Shown here: positions 29,906 through 41,626 of the stretch, piece after piece
Layout of the letters: the number at the start of each line of letters is the position of its first letter
Position numbering within the stretch: the first letter of the stretch is position 1
From: Chondrus crispus
Taxonomy: Eukaryota; Rhodophyta; Florideophyceae; Gigartinales; Gigartinaceae
DNA: 64,000 nucleotides
Direction: 5' to 3'
Assembly: GCF_000350225.1 (NCBI RefSeq)
Contig: NW_005179238.1
Span: forward strand, 33,245 to 97,244
The notes under the pieces: generated by a model
Seen by the model: the letters and a program-made list of their open reading frames with translations, nothing else
What the model was told of the DNA's origin: nothing
The model's database searches: none
Translations under genes and position numbers: made by a program

Positions 29906-30606
29906 TGTAGAGCACTGACCGCCCGCTCAATCGCGGTGCTGTACTGTAGCACACGCGGAATGCCTCACTATCATAAGTGAGATATATACCACGTGTAACC
30001 GTGTATCCAAACCCCCCCGCTCGTGTCCGGGTGTAAGCTCCATGGAGCCCTGTCGAAGTACTGACAGTTCTACCCACGTGTACCCGTGTTATCCCTCACG
30101 TTAATCGTGTCATTTCCCACGTGTAGTGGTTGTCATACCTCCCCAAGAGGAGTTTCTCCGGCCATCGCCGCCGTCGTCCAATTTAGTATTTTTAGTTTAA
30201 TTAATTATAGCTCCGACGTCAGCTAGTATATAGCCGACGTCCGACCCTTAGTAAAACGGTACGAAGCTTTGGGTCTAGAACTCGGGTTTCTGGAACGGAG
30301 TCGTAGCCTCGCGTCGGTCCCCGTCCCACGACGGTACCCTGCGAGCCATCTACGTCCCGATTCCCTCCTGCCTCTACCGCGCGCGTCGTCCCGCCACGCC
30401 CGGCTCTCCGCGCGACAGCTGTCCCTACCGCTCCGCCCCTCCTGGGCTCTGTTTCCCACTTTTTCCCTTACTTTCCCTACTGCGCTTCGCGCCCGGCCCC
30501 GTACCGGTCCCTTACGGGTGGTCTCCCGATAACCCCCTACACGCGCCCCCGAACGCGCGCGCTCTGCCAGAGGGGGATCCCACCCCTTCCCCCTCAGTGC
30601 ACGACA
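29906..30606 (+). repeat. T3 3' LTR (701 bp)
   Basis: Same ends and length as 18380-19080 with scattered substitutions and small indels. The TATA box is inside TAGTATATAGCCGAC near 30230. It is followed directly by LINE L1 sequence without a target duplication. Confidence 0.92.
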
Positions 30607-33329
30607 GAAGAGAGAGCGCCCGAGCGGTAAGGAGAGCGAACGGTAATATCATACGCGGTGGGACGATCAGGAGGCGCGCCGGCGGGAGTGGCGGTGGGTT
30701 GGACGAGGAGGTCGGCCGGGCGGCGAGCGGTATCGGGCAGCAGGAAGGGAACTTCGAGGTCACATTGGAGGCCAGCGGCGCGAAAAGCATGGCGGGCGAG
30801 GACATTGCGTACAGTGTTGTGGCGATGGATCACCCCAAACCCGTGGCGGCAGATTGAGGCATGGTCACCACGGGCATCCATGGATCGGTGATAATGCGCG
30901 CAAACCAGAGGACGAATGGAGTCATCATAGGCGGGGGTATCGAGATGCCTGCGGAGCATGCAGGACCAGACAGAGCTGGAAACTCGCGAGGTGAGAGAGG
31001 GGTGGGCGCATATGAAGGAGGCAGCGCCGGGAGCCGGGCGAGAGTTGTAGCGGGCGCCTCTGCGAGCAGAGACAGAGCAGTGGTCAGCGGGGCGGGGTTG
31101 CGGGTCCATGAAGTTGTCTCCCAGTACATGCGAGAAGAGACACGGTGGAGAGCCTGATGTAGGGTAGTGTGTACACGTTCAGGTCTTTCCAGCAGAGCAT
31201 CAGGCTCGAACGGCCCCAGAGACGAAGCAGTAGTGAGAATGCCACGTGTACGAAACTCGGGGTTTAATGCACTCAGGACCCGTACAAGAGACCAGCGGGA
31301 CATGTTGCGGTAGAAAGGGACCGATGGATTGGTTGGACCCTGGACGCGGACAGGGGCCGCTTCAATGAGACTTGCAGCATACGAGGCGTGGACGAAGGGA
31401 GATAAGGGGGTAAAGCCATGTCTGCCGAGGCGGATCGGGAGGCCAATTTGCGTGGCCATGTCGCGGGAGATGGGAACGTCATTGAGGCCGGAGTAGGCGG
31501 AAAGTTGGGAGCTCGTCAAACAGAACGGCTGCCGGTAGGGAGAGAGCGGGAGGGGTTAAGCGGAAGACGTGCTCCACAAGGCATACAGAGGCGGTCACTC
31601 TGTGTAGATGAAATCTAGTTCGAGCATCCGGGATGTCGTCAAGTAGTTTAAGAAAGTCATGGCAGGATTGAATCTTCTGGAGAAGATGCCGGCGGACGAA
31701 GGCTTGCGTGCCAAGCGGGGCGCCCAGGAGGAAAACACCTCCATCAGGGGCCACATCGACGGGAAAAACTGTGAGCAGGCGGGAAAGGTTGGCAGACGTG
31801 GAGGAGGGCCAGTACGCCCGGCATTTGGCAATATTCATGTAGAAACCGAAACCTGGACCTTCGTCGCGTAGTATGGTGAGGGCCTTGATAACCTCATCGA
31901 TGGGACCAACAATTGTGCCGTCATCCGCATACCACCAGTTGAGGGCGAGACGGCACTAGCGGCTGAGACGGCGGACCAAGGGCTGGAGGGCTAGAGAAAA
32001 GAGGAGCATGCTGGCAGGGTCGCCCTGCTGAGTGCCCTCCATGCTCTGCGTGAGGACCCGAGGGGTGGAAGGCAAGATGAGATCCGGTACTGTGCGGCCA
32101 TATATTAGATTCAGAAAACGAGCGAGGCTTGGCGTCTGGAGCGGGAGGCGGTCAAGCAACGATTGACGAAAAAATGCATTAAAGGCATTGCGCGCGTCCA
32201 CAGATAACATAACGTAGTTGGAATCCTGACCGTGACGTTGCATGAGCATCCTAGTGTCGTGCACAATAGCATCCATCCCCGAGGGCACAGCATTGGCCAG
32301 CTGCTCGGGAAGGAGCCAATTGCGGGTGTCTTCGATGACGGGCGGCAGAAGGACCTTGGTGACAAGGCGGCGGAGGGCTTGGCTTACAGCGATAGGTCGA
32401 ATTTTTCCGGACAAGGCTGTATCGGGATGAGTGTCGAGGCGGCAAGAAGAGGTGCAGTTTGATGTGGAACGTCCCCGCGCGCGAGACGTCGAACTAGGTG
32501 CTTCAGAGCAGAGAGCCCCGTCACGCCGGCTTCAGGGCTGAGGGTGGTGCGGGCGAGAAGCTGGAGGATGCGCGGCGAGAGGTGGTCAGGGCCGGCGGCG
32601 GACGTGGGATTCAGGGCGCGTGCGGCCCGGAGAACTTGGCCCTCCGTGATGTCAGGTGGCGGGGGAAAGTCCAGCGACAGCAGCGGGCGGACTGGGGACA
32701 CGGGGTTCGGGTGAAGAGCGGTGAGGGCGGCACGGGTGGCAGGTGCAATGAGATCGGCCAGGGGTTTGGCGTGGAGGGCCGACATGGCTCGACCGTATTG
32801 GGCGTCGGCAGCGAGACGCATGGCGCGTCCAACGCGTCGGCGTGACGAAGCGGAGGATTGGGAACGACGAGTGTGCCGGGTGTGCCAGTCCAAATCAGCT
32901 TGATGTGCTGCAACGGCTTCGTGCCATAGTGCAGGCCATTGGCGACCAGTGGAAGCGCGGCGGATACGGTGGCGGAGGGCGTGGTGCTGACCGGCGCGCG
33001 ATCGGCAGCCGGGTTCCCCCCGGAAAGAACGGCGGAGGACGGCGACGGGGAGAAGATGGAGGTGAAGGAAGGCGCGGTGAGTGTCTTCCGGGGCCGTGGT
33101 GGCAGCAGCCGCACGAACAATCTTGATGAGAAGGAGGGTGAAACTATGTATGCAGGAAGCAGGGATGGAAGAGTATACCCGGGAGGAACGGAACGGGCAA
33201 AGAAGGAGGTCACGCACAGATGAGAGAGATAGGGAGGAAGAGGAGGAGGAGGAAGGCAGGAAGGGGGAGAGGGCGGGCAGCTGGGACGAGGGCGTCGCAG
33301 CGAAGGAAAGGGATGGTTGACTCACTGTG
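30607..33329 (-). pseudogene. L1 ORF2 (reverse transcriptase/endonuclease), broken
   Basis: Pieces in several frames match L3 ORF2 in order: N-terminal LLLIKIVRAAAATTAPEDTH, RT fingers (GPDHLSPRILQLLART), palm (SVDARNAFNAF), GTQQGDPASM, CRAYWPSS, GGHGFTPLSPF, the finger-endonuclease region (GDHASICRHGFG, RPADLLVQ, YDITVRSPY), then truncation by T3. Frame breaks fall near 32400, 31950, 31840, 31500 and 31100. Clearly dead. Confidence 0.85.
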
Positions 33330-33334
33330 ATGAT

Positions 33335-34585
33335 TATTGAAAATGGGCGACCACATGCTGTTATCTGGAAAGTGCAAAATCGAGCAACACGTGTACATGA
33401 CTCGACAGTCCGGACCCTCACCCCATATCACCACACGACACGTGTAAATTCTCAGATTTTGGGGTTCTGGGGACGAAAGTGGACTTTTGGAGGGTTATGC
33501 AAATTTGCATAAATGCCGAAAATTTGCATTTGGCCCGAACATTTATAGGGCTACACAGGCAATACTGCAAATCTATTGGGTGTCGGTTTGAATGCTGCAA
33601 TTCTATTGGTCTGTTATGGTCCACTTATATGCAGTCATGCTGGTGATATATCTTGAATGATCGGTATACGTTTTAATTACATCATTTCGGGGGTTTCAAG
33701 TTGTTCACCATGGTTGTAATGGGTAATTCCGGGTGGCATTAGCGCTGGACACTTGTGTGCGGTGTACACATGTACACATCGCCAGGTTTCTGCGTGTACG
33801 TACACTTGTACACGTCGCCTACATACGGTCCGGCGCGCGTCCGAGTACAGTACATGTGAATTAAAAGTACAAGAAGTATTTCTCACAAGAGACATGTACT
33901 TACGTGAGTATTCAGTGTATGCGTCACGCTGTATGCGACCCTGGCATCAGCATGCGCCGTTGTACTACACTCTCGTCAGCATGCGACGTTGTACTGTGCT
34001 CTCGTTATGGTGCGCCGTTGGATGCAAGTTGATGACAGTACTCGTGTGATTCACATCGGATATCACGTGAGATGTGTAGAAAGTCTGGATGCACATTGTT
34101 GCTACCCGTCATAGTTGTCTGGCAGTGTGTACCGAAATTAGTAAGGTACGAAACAAGGGCATGTATGGGGACTGAGATATGACAGGACTTTGCGTTGTTG
34201 GAAATAGAGAGATGGCAAGTTGTTCATTGCGCAAGAATATATTCTGTCATGTCTGGATGCAGATTAGTAGGGTGTGAAACGATTGCATGCATAGGGCCAT
34301 GGTTTACAGTCACTCGAAATGTGTAGAAACTGTTGTGCACTGATAGTCAATAGTCAATTCGTAAGGTGGAAATAGAACAGTGTGGACGGGCCAGAAGAGG
34401 ACCGCGCTTGGTCGCGCATATGGTGAGTACGGTTTACAAGGTGCCAAAGTAATGGGATAGTGTAACACTCAAAGTGTATAAGTATCGCCGAAAGACGGCT
34501 CCAAGTAAACCTCGGTACCAACTCCTTCACTCACAAACATCAACCTGCCCTCCTTCTTTCCCTTGCTCCTCCGAACCTACCATTA
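33335..34585. mobile_element. 1.25-kb non-coding insertion with 5-bp direct duplication
   Basis: ATGAT occurs at 33330-33334 and again at 34586-34590. Removing one copy plus 33335-34585 restores the junction sequence found intact in L4 near 46280. The insert has no long frame, is richer in A and T than its surroundings, has a 'gtgtataagta' TATA-like box near 34477, and starts TATTG and ends CCATTA. Its ends are not TG...CA, so a solo LTR is only one possibility; a non-autonomous DNA element is another. Confidence 0.65.
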
Positions 34586-34590
34586 ATGAT

Positions 34591-35906
34591 GGGGGGTGCG
34601 GGAGCGGGACCGCGACGGGAGAGAAGGTGGGGCTACAGAGACAGCGGGCTGGCGGGAGTGTCGTGGAGATGGAGCGGGGACGTTTGCACAGGGCATTAGG
34701 GGCTGCCGAGGGGCCGACGGTGGCAGGACGAGGACGGCTGGCGGAGGAAGGGGGGACTGTATTCTGAGACGAGGGATGGAATAAAGGACTATGAGAGAAG
34801 GCAGGAGGGGAGGGGGAGGAGGCCGGAGCAGATCGGGAGGAGCGGGGGTAAGTGCCGAGGGCGGAGGTGGTTGAGCAGAGACGGTGGCTGCAGGAATGGG
34901 AGCCGAGGTGGGGAGGTTGGGAGCAACGGTGAGAACACTGGGAGCACACATCACAGATGGCAGAGCGGGAGGCCGACCGGCATGATGGCCAGCAAGCACA
35001 GGGGGTAGAGCAGCAGAAGGGGACGTAGACGTGGGAGTCGGTGTAGATGCCGCGACAGAGACTTGGGGGACGGCAAGAGCCGCCACAGGGGCGGAGTCCG
35101 GCAACGGCGAAGCAAGAGCGGCCACGGGGCGGAAAGGGTCGCGGTGAGCCACACGAGTAGATGGGCCACTTGTAGTAGGGCGGGTCGGCGGGGTAGCACG
35201 GGCGTGAGCCTGGAGCACGAGTGCCAGAGCTTGACGGACAGATAGGGGCACGGAGGTTGGGGTGCGACGGTCTAGGAGGCGAAGGGCCTCACGGCGTAGG
35301 CGGAATGCAACACCAGCGGCGGCGAAAGAGTCGAGTGCGGCAGCGGTAGGAGGTAGGGGAGCAGAGTGGATGGTTAGGTCTTCATAGATGAGGCGTAGGT
35401 GGGCAAGGATGCGGGCGAAGAGAGTAGTGTGGGATGCTAAAAAGCAGATGTATGTCCACCGGCCAACTCCGGGGACAAGGACGTGGGGAGGGAGAACGGC
35501 GCCAGCGACTTGGGCGCCACGGCGCAAAGCAGATTGCGCAGCAGTGAAGGAAGCGATGGCTGCGAGGTTGGCATCTGGAGCGATGGCGTAGGCGGTGACG
35601 GCGGGGGGAGGAGCAACAGGCTCTCCAGTGCGAGGGTCGAGACGAAGCGGTTTGCCCACGGTGCGGACGAGGGAGTGGGCGGCCGCGAGCGTTGCACTCG
35701 AGACTGAAGTCGGTGCGGCGAGTTCCGCACGGGCAGCTTCGAGAGTCAGGATAGAAGAAGAATCGGGGCGGGCTGGGACACGTGGCAGCTGGAGGGGGCG
35801 AGCCACGACAAAGGGAGAAGTGGAGGGTAAGGTGGAAGACGACTTGAATTGAACGGAGGTGATTGGCAGGGCGGCACTCGCCGCATATGCAGGGAGCGCA
35901 CGGGGG
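34591..35906 (-). pseudogene. L1 ORF1, 5'-truncated and frameshifted
   Basis: Encodes the ORF1 protein also seen in L3 and L4, from about PAYAASAALPITS to the C-terminus. The conserved block TLEAARAELAAPTSVSS to LALVLQAHA is present. A frameshift near 34810 separates the C-terminal end (KRPRSISTTLPPAR), which continues in another frame into the insert. The N-terminal Pro-rich third and start codon are missing at 35906, where L2 begins. Confidence 0.75.
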
Positions 35907-38495
35907 GGTAATTTTATTCAAATGTGAGGGGGGGCCGATACAGTGTCATGCGGGCGGACGTCAAGGATTCACACTTGTGGAGGACATGAGGGGGCCGACC
36001 CATGACCCGGTACACGGGCAATGGTGGCAGCGGCGACACTGGACCAAATGGCAAAGCTGAGGCGCTGGGAGAGGCGGGTCTCGGCGACCCGAAACGTGCA
36101 GCCAGAGCGGATGGCAATTTTGTGGGCGACGTCTTCGAAGACTGCGGTAGTTCGGGCGCTCCAGGCGCCTAATGTATCAAAGGCAAGGGGGACGAAATGC
36201 CAGTCTAGTAGAGGTAGCGGAGCGTTGGACTGGAGGTTTAGAGCAGCACGTAGAATACGGTCGTGGTGGCGAAGTTTTCTTGAATGGGCAACCTTAGCGG
36301 CCCCGGCGATGGACCGAGCAGCGGGATGAAGGTTAGCAGCGGTGTAAGGGTTGCAAATCGTCACGTCGTAGGCTGTAGGGCGGTCAGGGAGTGCGCCTGC
36401 GGGGGGCAAAGGCGGTTGCACGAGAATGTCCGCGGAGCGGAGGGCAGTTCCGGGAATGAGAAAGGGAACTTCGCGGTCACAGGCGAGGCCGGCAGCGCGA
36501 AAAGCCTGACGAGCGAGAGTGTTACGGACGATATTATGGCGATGGGCGGCACCATACCCATGCTTGCAGTTCGCGGCGTGGTCACCACGCGCGTCCATCG
36601 TACGGCCGCAGTGCGAACAGCGAAGAGGTACAGTACAGTGGTCGTACACGGGCGTGTCAAGGTGCCGGGGGAGCATACATGACCACACGCGGCTGGAAAC
36701 TCTGGATGTGAGAGACGGGTGGGCGCAAAGGAACGACGTGGCACCAGGGGAGAGGAGTGAGTTGTAACGGGCGCGGCGGCGGACGGATGCTGCAGTATGA
36801 TCCGTCGGATTAGGTTGTCTGTTCCATTCTCGCTTCTCCCAATACATGCGCGCAAACGCTCCGTGGAGTGCCTGAAATAATGTAAAGTGTACTCGTTCAG
36901 GTCGCTTTATTAACGCTTGCGGTTCGAAGGCCCTAGGTCGGAATGCGTGGCGAGGATCCGTTTTCTGCGAACTTCAGGGTTCAGGGAGAGAAAGACATGT
37001 GCGAGATGCTTGCGTACCATTTGGCGGTAGAAGGGCACAGTAAGGTTACTTGGACCTCCAATGCTGACGACTGCAGCTTCAATTAAGCTGGCTGCATGAG
37101 AGGCGTGTACAAAGGGAGCCAGAGGGGTGAAACCATGACCGCCTAAACTAAACGGGGGAACAATCTGAGAAGAGATTGACGGAGATAGCGAAATATCATT
37201 GAAGCGGGAGTAGGCAGCTTGTTGATTCTCATCGAAATGTATGGCGGCTGAGAGCGATAGGAGAGGCGGGGTTAGGCGGAACACGTGTTCAACGCGGCAC
37301 ACTGATCCCGAAACGCGATGCAAATGGAAGCGAATTCGGGCATCGGGGATACTGTCGAGCTGGGTGAGGGAGGCCGATACTGCCTCAATTTTTTGTGCCA
37401 AGTATGACTTGACAAAATTTTCCGTGCCCAACGGGGCGCCAAGGAGAGCAAGTCTGCCCTCCTGTGAAACGTGCAAGGGAAACAAAGCAGTGAGGGGTTC
37501 AAGGAGCGAGGGGTCTAACGTTGGCCAGTACGCGCGGCATTTCGCAATGTTCATTGTAAATCCCATGGGGGGGGGCAAACGTTTGGAGGAGGCAAAGAGC
37601 TTTTGTCACTTCTTGTATGGTCCCGATGAGTGTCCCGTCATCGGCGTACCAGCGATTTAGGAGCAGGTTACAGTCCCGGGTGATTTGACGGACGAGTGGT
37701 TGGAGCGCTAGGGAAAACATTAGCATGCCACCGAGATCTCCCTGCTGCGTTCCCTCCCGACTTTTCAGAAGAACGCGAGGACAGGCTGGCAACACAAGGT
37801 CAGGTACTGTGCGTCCATAGACCAGGTTGAGGAAATGGGCCAGGCTGGGCGTTTCCATTGTCAGACGATCGAGCATAGACTGGCGATTGAATGTGTTGAA
37901 CGCATTGCTCGCGTCTACGGAGACGAGCACGTAGTTCGCGTTGCGACCATGGTGCGTGAAGAGCATTCGGGAGTCGTGGAGAATGGCGTCCATGCCGGAC
38001 GGGACGCCATTGGCAAGCTGTTCGGGGGCCAGACAGTCTCGCGTAACATCAATCGCGGCCGGGAGGAGGACCTTGGTTACCAGACGCCGGAGTGCCTGCC
38101 CTACGGCAATGGGGCGAAGCTTTCCGGGGCATGGTCGCAAAGGAATCAGGGTGGAAGCAGCCAGGAGAGGGGCTGTGCAATCGGGGACATCGCCACCGGC
38201 GAGGCGCTGCACGAGTCGAGTGAGGACGGAAAGTCCTGATATGCCAGCCTCAGGGGTGATCGAGGTGCGGGCGAGGAGTTGCAAGAGGCGGGGGGAAAAA
38301 TGGTCGGGACCGGCGGCGGACGTCGGGTTAAGTGACCGAGCAGCGCGGAGGACTTGGCCCTCGCTGATGTCTGGGCGTAGGGGGAGGTCTGTTGGCGTGA
38401 GCGCTTGTGTGGGGACGGCGGGAGTGGGATGAAGGGCGGCAAGGGCTGTGCGCGTACTTTCCTCCTAGAGGTCGGACAACTGGGGCGCACGCCGT
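35907..38495 (-). mobile_element. L2: 5'-truncated LINE copy
   Basis: Its 3' end is at about 35907, marked by GAATAAAATTA on the minus strand. The 5' end is lost inside the N-terminal part of ORF2 at about 38495, where the 3' end of L3 abuts directly. Confidence 0.85.
35969..38490 (-). pseudogene. L2 ORF2 (reverse transcriptase/endonuclease), broken
   Basis: Three main pieces: 38284-37560 (RT: SVDASNAFNTF, GTQQGDLGGM, WYADDGTLIG, catalytic Asp pair intact), 37578-36910 (thumb side) and 36847-35969 (finger CSHCGRTMDARGDHAANC; RSADILVQ, YDVTICNPY, C-terminus PSCPPQV). Breaks occur near 38285 (stop), 37570 and 36900. The C-terminal sequence and 3' UTR are close to L5. Confidence 0.85.
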
Positions 38496-38557
38496 GGTAA
38501 ATTTATTCAAATTCTAGGGGAGGCCGATACTGTATCATAGGAATGGACGTCAAGGGA

Positions 38558-41500
38558 TCACACTTGTGGTGGGCAAGATGGGGCCGGTCCATGACACGGT
38601 ATGCGGGCGATAGAGACGGAGGCAACAGCGGACCAGATTGTGTAGCTGAGGCGTTGCTCGAGGCGAGTCTTAGCGAAGTCATATGTAGTACCTGTACGAG
38701 TAGCTATCTTGTGCGCGACGGACTCAAGAACAGCAGTAGTTCTGTCGCTCCAGGCGCCCAGAGTGTCAAATGCTAGTGGCACAAAGTGCCAGTCGAGCAC
38801 AGGAAGCGGTGCACTGGACTCGAGGTGCAAGGCGGCGCGGAGAATGCGCTCGTGCGCATGTAGCTTGCTTGAATCCGCAGCATTTGCAGAACCAGCAATG
38901 CATCGAGCGGCTGAGACGAGGGTGGCGGTTGTGTACGGATTGCGGACTGTGACGTCATAGGCGGTCGGACGGTCCGGTAGGGCCCCAGCCGGTGGAGCGG
39001 CGGGTTGTACAAGCAGGTCGGCAGGGCGGTGCGCTGTACCCGGTATCAGGAATGGGACCTCGCAATCGCAGCGGAGGCCTGCAGCACGAAAAGCGTGTCG
39101 CGCGAGAACATTTCTGACCACATTCTGGCGATGTACAGCCCCGAAGCCATGCTTACAGTTAGCAGCATGATCGCCACGTGCGTCCATAGTTCGTCTACAG
39201 TGTGAACATATGAGAGGCATGCGAGAGTCTTCATATATCGGCGTGTCAAGATGCCTACGTAGCATAGAGGACCACACAGCGCTGCATACACGAGAGGTTA
39301 GAGAGGGGTGCGCGCTGAGGAAAGCGGCTGCACCAGGCGCATGTAGTGAGTTAAAGCGGGCGCGGCGGCGGACGGAAGCAGCGGTATGCGCTGAAGGATT
39401 CGGTTTTTTGTCCCACTCTCTTGTTTCCCAGTACATTCTCGAGAAGGCCCCGTGGAGCGTCTGATATAGTGTAGTGTGTATTCTATCAGGTCGTTCCAGG
39501 AGGGCCTCGGGCTCGAACGGGCCTCGGGAAGAGTGTATAGAAAGAATACCTCTTGTTTGGACCTCGGGGTTGAGCGAGCCAAGAACATGGACCAAATGGC
39601 TCCGGGCCGTACGGCGGTAGAAAGATACTGTAGGGTTAAACGGGCCATCGACGCGCAAGGGAGCCGACTCTATTAGACTAGCCGCATGTGAGGCATGTAA
39701 GAACGGTGCCAATGGCGTTAAGCCGTGTCCACCCAGACGGAAGGGAAGGCTGATCTGCGCAGAAATAGAGGGCGACAGAGGGATATCATTAAAGCGAGAG
39801 TAGGCATCACGCTGAATCTTATCAAACCGGATAGCTGTAGCGAGGGAGACGCGGGGTGGGGTGAGACGATAGACATGTTCCACACGACAAACAGACGCAG
39901 TAACTCGATGTAGATGAAAACAAATACGGGCATCTGGTATATCGTCAAGCAGGTGCAGTGAGGCGGAGCAGCTCGCGATTTTCTTCTCGAGAAAGGCCTT
40001 CATAAATGTGTCCGTACCCAGTGGAGCGCCCAGCAGGGCAATACCGCCATCTTTCGACACGTGGATGGGAAAGGACTCTGTCAGGGGCTTCAGATTGTTG
40101 GGCGACGTAGTGGGCCAAAAGGAGCGACATTTCGAGATATTAATTGAAAATCCTATTTCAGCGCCGGCCTGTGTCAGAATTCGTAGCGCTCTGCTGACCT
40201 CCGGTATGGTTCCTATAATTGTACCATCATCTGCGTACCACCTGTTGAGCAAAAGGGTACACTCTCTGGTGAGGCGGCGCACAAGAGGTTGCACAGCCAG
40301 TGAGAAAAAAAGCATACTGGCTGGGTCCCCTTGTTGCGTACCTTCACGGCTTTTCAAGAGGATCGGGGGGGTTGAAGGTAAGACGAGTTCCGGTGTTGTG
40401 CGTCCATAAATGAGGTTCAAGAAGTGAGCAAGACTTGGCGTTTGTAGTGTCATACGATTAAGCATTTTTTGACGAGAAAACGTGTTAAACGCATTCCGGG
40501 CGTCCACTGAAACCATGATATAATTCGGGTCGCGGCCGTGTCGTGCCAGCAACATGCGACAGTCGTGGATGATCGCGTCCATTCCCGACGGCGCACCATT
40601 TGCGAGCTGTTCAGGCGCGAGATAATCGCGTGTGTCGTCAATGGCCGGGGGCAAGAGGACTTTTGTAACGAGTCGTCGTAGTGCTTGGCTGACCGCTATA
40701 GGACGGATTTTCCCCGGCCGCGGTTGGAGGGGAATGAGAGTTGAGGCTGCAAGAAGGGCGGCGGTACTGTCTGGAACGTTGCTTCGTGCCAGTCGCTGCA
40801 CAAGGCGGGTAAGTACGGACAGTCCCGTAATTCCCGATTCTGGGCTTACTGAAGTACGCGCGAGCAATTGGAGAAGGCGTGGGGAAAGACGGTCGGGTCC
40901 TGCGGCTGATGACGGGTTCAGAGAGCGCGCGGCGCGAAGGACTTGGCCTTCCGTGATATCTGGAGCGGGCGGGAGGTCAGTCTGCATAAGCGGTTGGGTA
41001 AGAGCCGCTGGGGCAGGATGAAGAGCAGCGAGAGCGCTGCGTGTATCAGGGTCCTGTAAGTCGGCTAGCGGCTTGTCCGTCATTGCGCGCATCGCCCGGC
41101 CATACTGGGCGTCGGATGCCATGCGCATTGCACGGCTGATGCGACGTCGGGATGGTTCCGAGGGGTGGCGCCTCCTACCGTGACGCACGTGCCAATCAAG
41201 CTCATACTGTCTGGCATCAATAGCTTCGTGCCAAAGTTGGGGCCATTGGAGGCCGGATGTCGCCCTACGAATACGAGCTCGCAGCGCGTGGTGCTGCCCA
41301 TTTCTTGTTCGCCAGCCGGGCTCACCTCGGAAAGTGCGACGAAGGACAGCAGTGGGCAGTAGGTGAAGCCGGACAAAAGCGCGGTGGGTCTCCTGAGGGT
41401 CTGTGGTGGCGGCGGCTGCCCTGACCAGTTTGATGAGCAGTAAGGTAAAACTATGAAGGCACGGGGCAGGGACAGCTGTGTATATTTGGGATGAACGGAA

Positions 41501-41626
41501 AGGGCTTAGGAGGAGGTCTTGGACAGATGGAAGGGACGATGGACCTGGAGGCACGGCCTGGGGGGGAATAAGGGGCGGGGCGGAAGGCGTTGGACTGGTG
41601 GGCGAGGAGTGGGTTGGTCGACTCAC
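38558..41626 (-). CDS. L3 ORF2: RT with CCHC finger and restriction-like endonuclease
   Basis: 1,022 residues, no internal stop. The N-terminal about 200 residues are of unknown fold (LLLIKLVRAAAATTDP). RT: RPIAVSQALRRLVTK, SVDARNAF (Asp 375), GTQQGDPASM, YADDGTIIG (Asp 466 and 467), INISKCRSF. A zinc finger follows, C807-X2-C810-X9-H-X3-C in CSHCRRTMDARGDHAANC, then a PD-(D/E)XK-like nuclease: RPADLLV (Asp 870), YDVTV (Asp 891), Lys 921, ending PLAFDTLGAW. There is no N-terminal APE endonuclease. This layout is that of REL-type LINEs (R2/NeSL/Utopia-like), which nick specific targets and prime cDNA there. The first codon is GTG overlapping the ORF1 stop; the first in-frame AUG is around residue 165, so translation is probably coupled to ORF1 or reached by frameshifting. 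Confidence 0.9.
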   Translation of the reverse strand: MSRPTHSSPTSPTPSAPPLIPPQAVPPGPSSLPSVQDLLLSPFRSSQIYTAVPAPCLHSFTLLLIKLVRAAAATTDPQETHRAFVRLHLLPTAVLRRTFRGEPGWRTRNGQHHALRARIRRATSGLQWPQLWHEAIDARQYELDWHVRHGRRRHPSEPSRRRISRAMRMASDAQYGRAMRAMTDKPLADLQDPDTRSALAALHPAPAALTQPLMQTDLPPAPDITEGQVLRAARSLNPSSAAGPDRLSPRLLQLLARTSVSPESGITGLSVLTRLVQRLARSNVPDSTAALLAASTLIPLQPRPGKIRPIAVSQALRRLVTKVLLPPAIDDTRDYLAPEQLANGAPSGMDAIIHDCRMLLARHGRDPNYIMVSVDARNAFNTFSRQKMLNRMTLQTPSLAHFLNLIYGRTTPELVLPSTPPILLKSREGTQQGDPASMLFFSLAVQPLVRRLTRECTLLLNRWYADDGTIIGTIPEVSRALRILTQAGAEIGFSINISKCRSFWPTTSPNNLKPLTESFPIHVSKDGGIALLGAPLGTDTFMKAFLEKKIASCSASLHLLDDIPDARICFHLHRVTASVCRVEHVYRLTPPRVSLATAIRFDKIQRDAYSRFNDIPLSPSISAQISLPFRLGGHGLTPLAPFLHASHAASLIESAPLRVDGPFNPTVSFYRRTARSHLVHVLGSLNPEVQTRGILSIHSSRGPFEPEALLERPDRIHTTLYQTLHGAFSRMYWETREWDKKPNPSAHTAASVRRRARFNSLHAPGAAAFLSAHPSLTSRVCSAVWSSMLRRHLDTPIYEDSRMPLICSHCRRTMDARGDHAANCKHGFGAVHRQNVVRNVLARHAFRAAGLRCDCEVPFLIPGTAHRPADLLVQPAAPPAGALPDRPTAYDVTVRNPYTTATLVSAARCIAGSANAADSSKLHAHERILRAALHLESSAPLPVLDWHFVPLAFDTLGAWSDRTTAVLESVAHKIATRTGTTYDFAKTRLEQRLSYTIWSAVASVSIARIPCHGPAPSCPPQV

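Larger units (their letters stand above)
18380..30606 (+). mobile_element. T3: 12.2-kb Ty3/gypsy chromodomain element with antisense ORF
   Basis: Two 701-bp LTRs (18380-19080, 29906-30606) enclose a primer-binding site, gag, a slippery site, pol with a C-terminal chromodomain, a 78-bp tandem repeat, a long antisense ORF, a 42-bp repeat and a polypurine tract. The flanks do not match: CACGA on the left inside T2, GAAGA on the right inside a LINE. There is therefore no target duplication, and the left-flank element does not resume on the right. Confidence 0.92.
30607..35906 (-). mobile_element. L1: REL-type LINE copy, truncated and interrupted
   Basis: The first unit of the minus-strand LINE array. 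Its 3' end is cut by the T3 LTR. ORF2 remains (33329-30607) are broken; ORF1 (34591-35906) lacks its 5' end. A 1.25-kb non-coding insert separates them exactly at the ORF1/ORF2 junction. The 5' end abuts the 3' end of L2. Confidence 0.85.

Noticed and set aside
34586..35806. ORF1 of L1 as an intact 407-codon gene
   Set aside because: Its N-terminus is missing, the C-terminal third is in the wrong frame compared with L3 and L4, and the stop comes from the insert.
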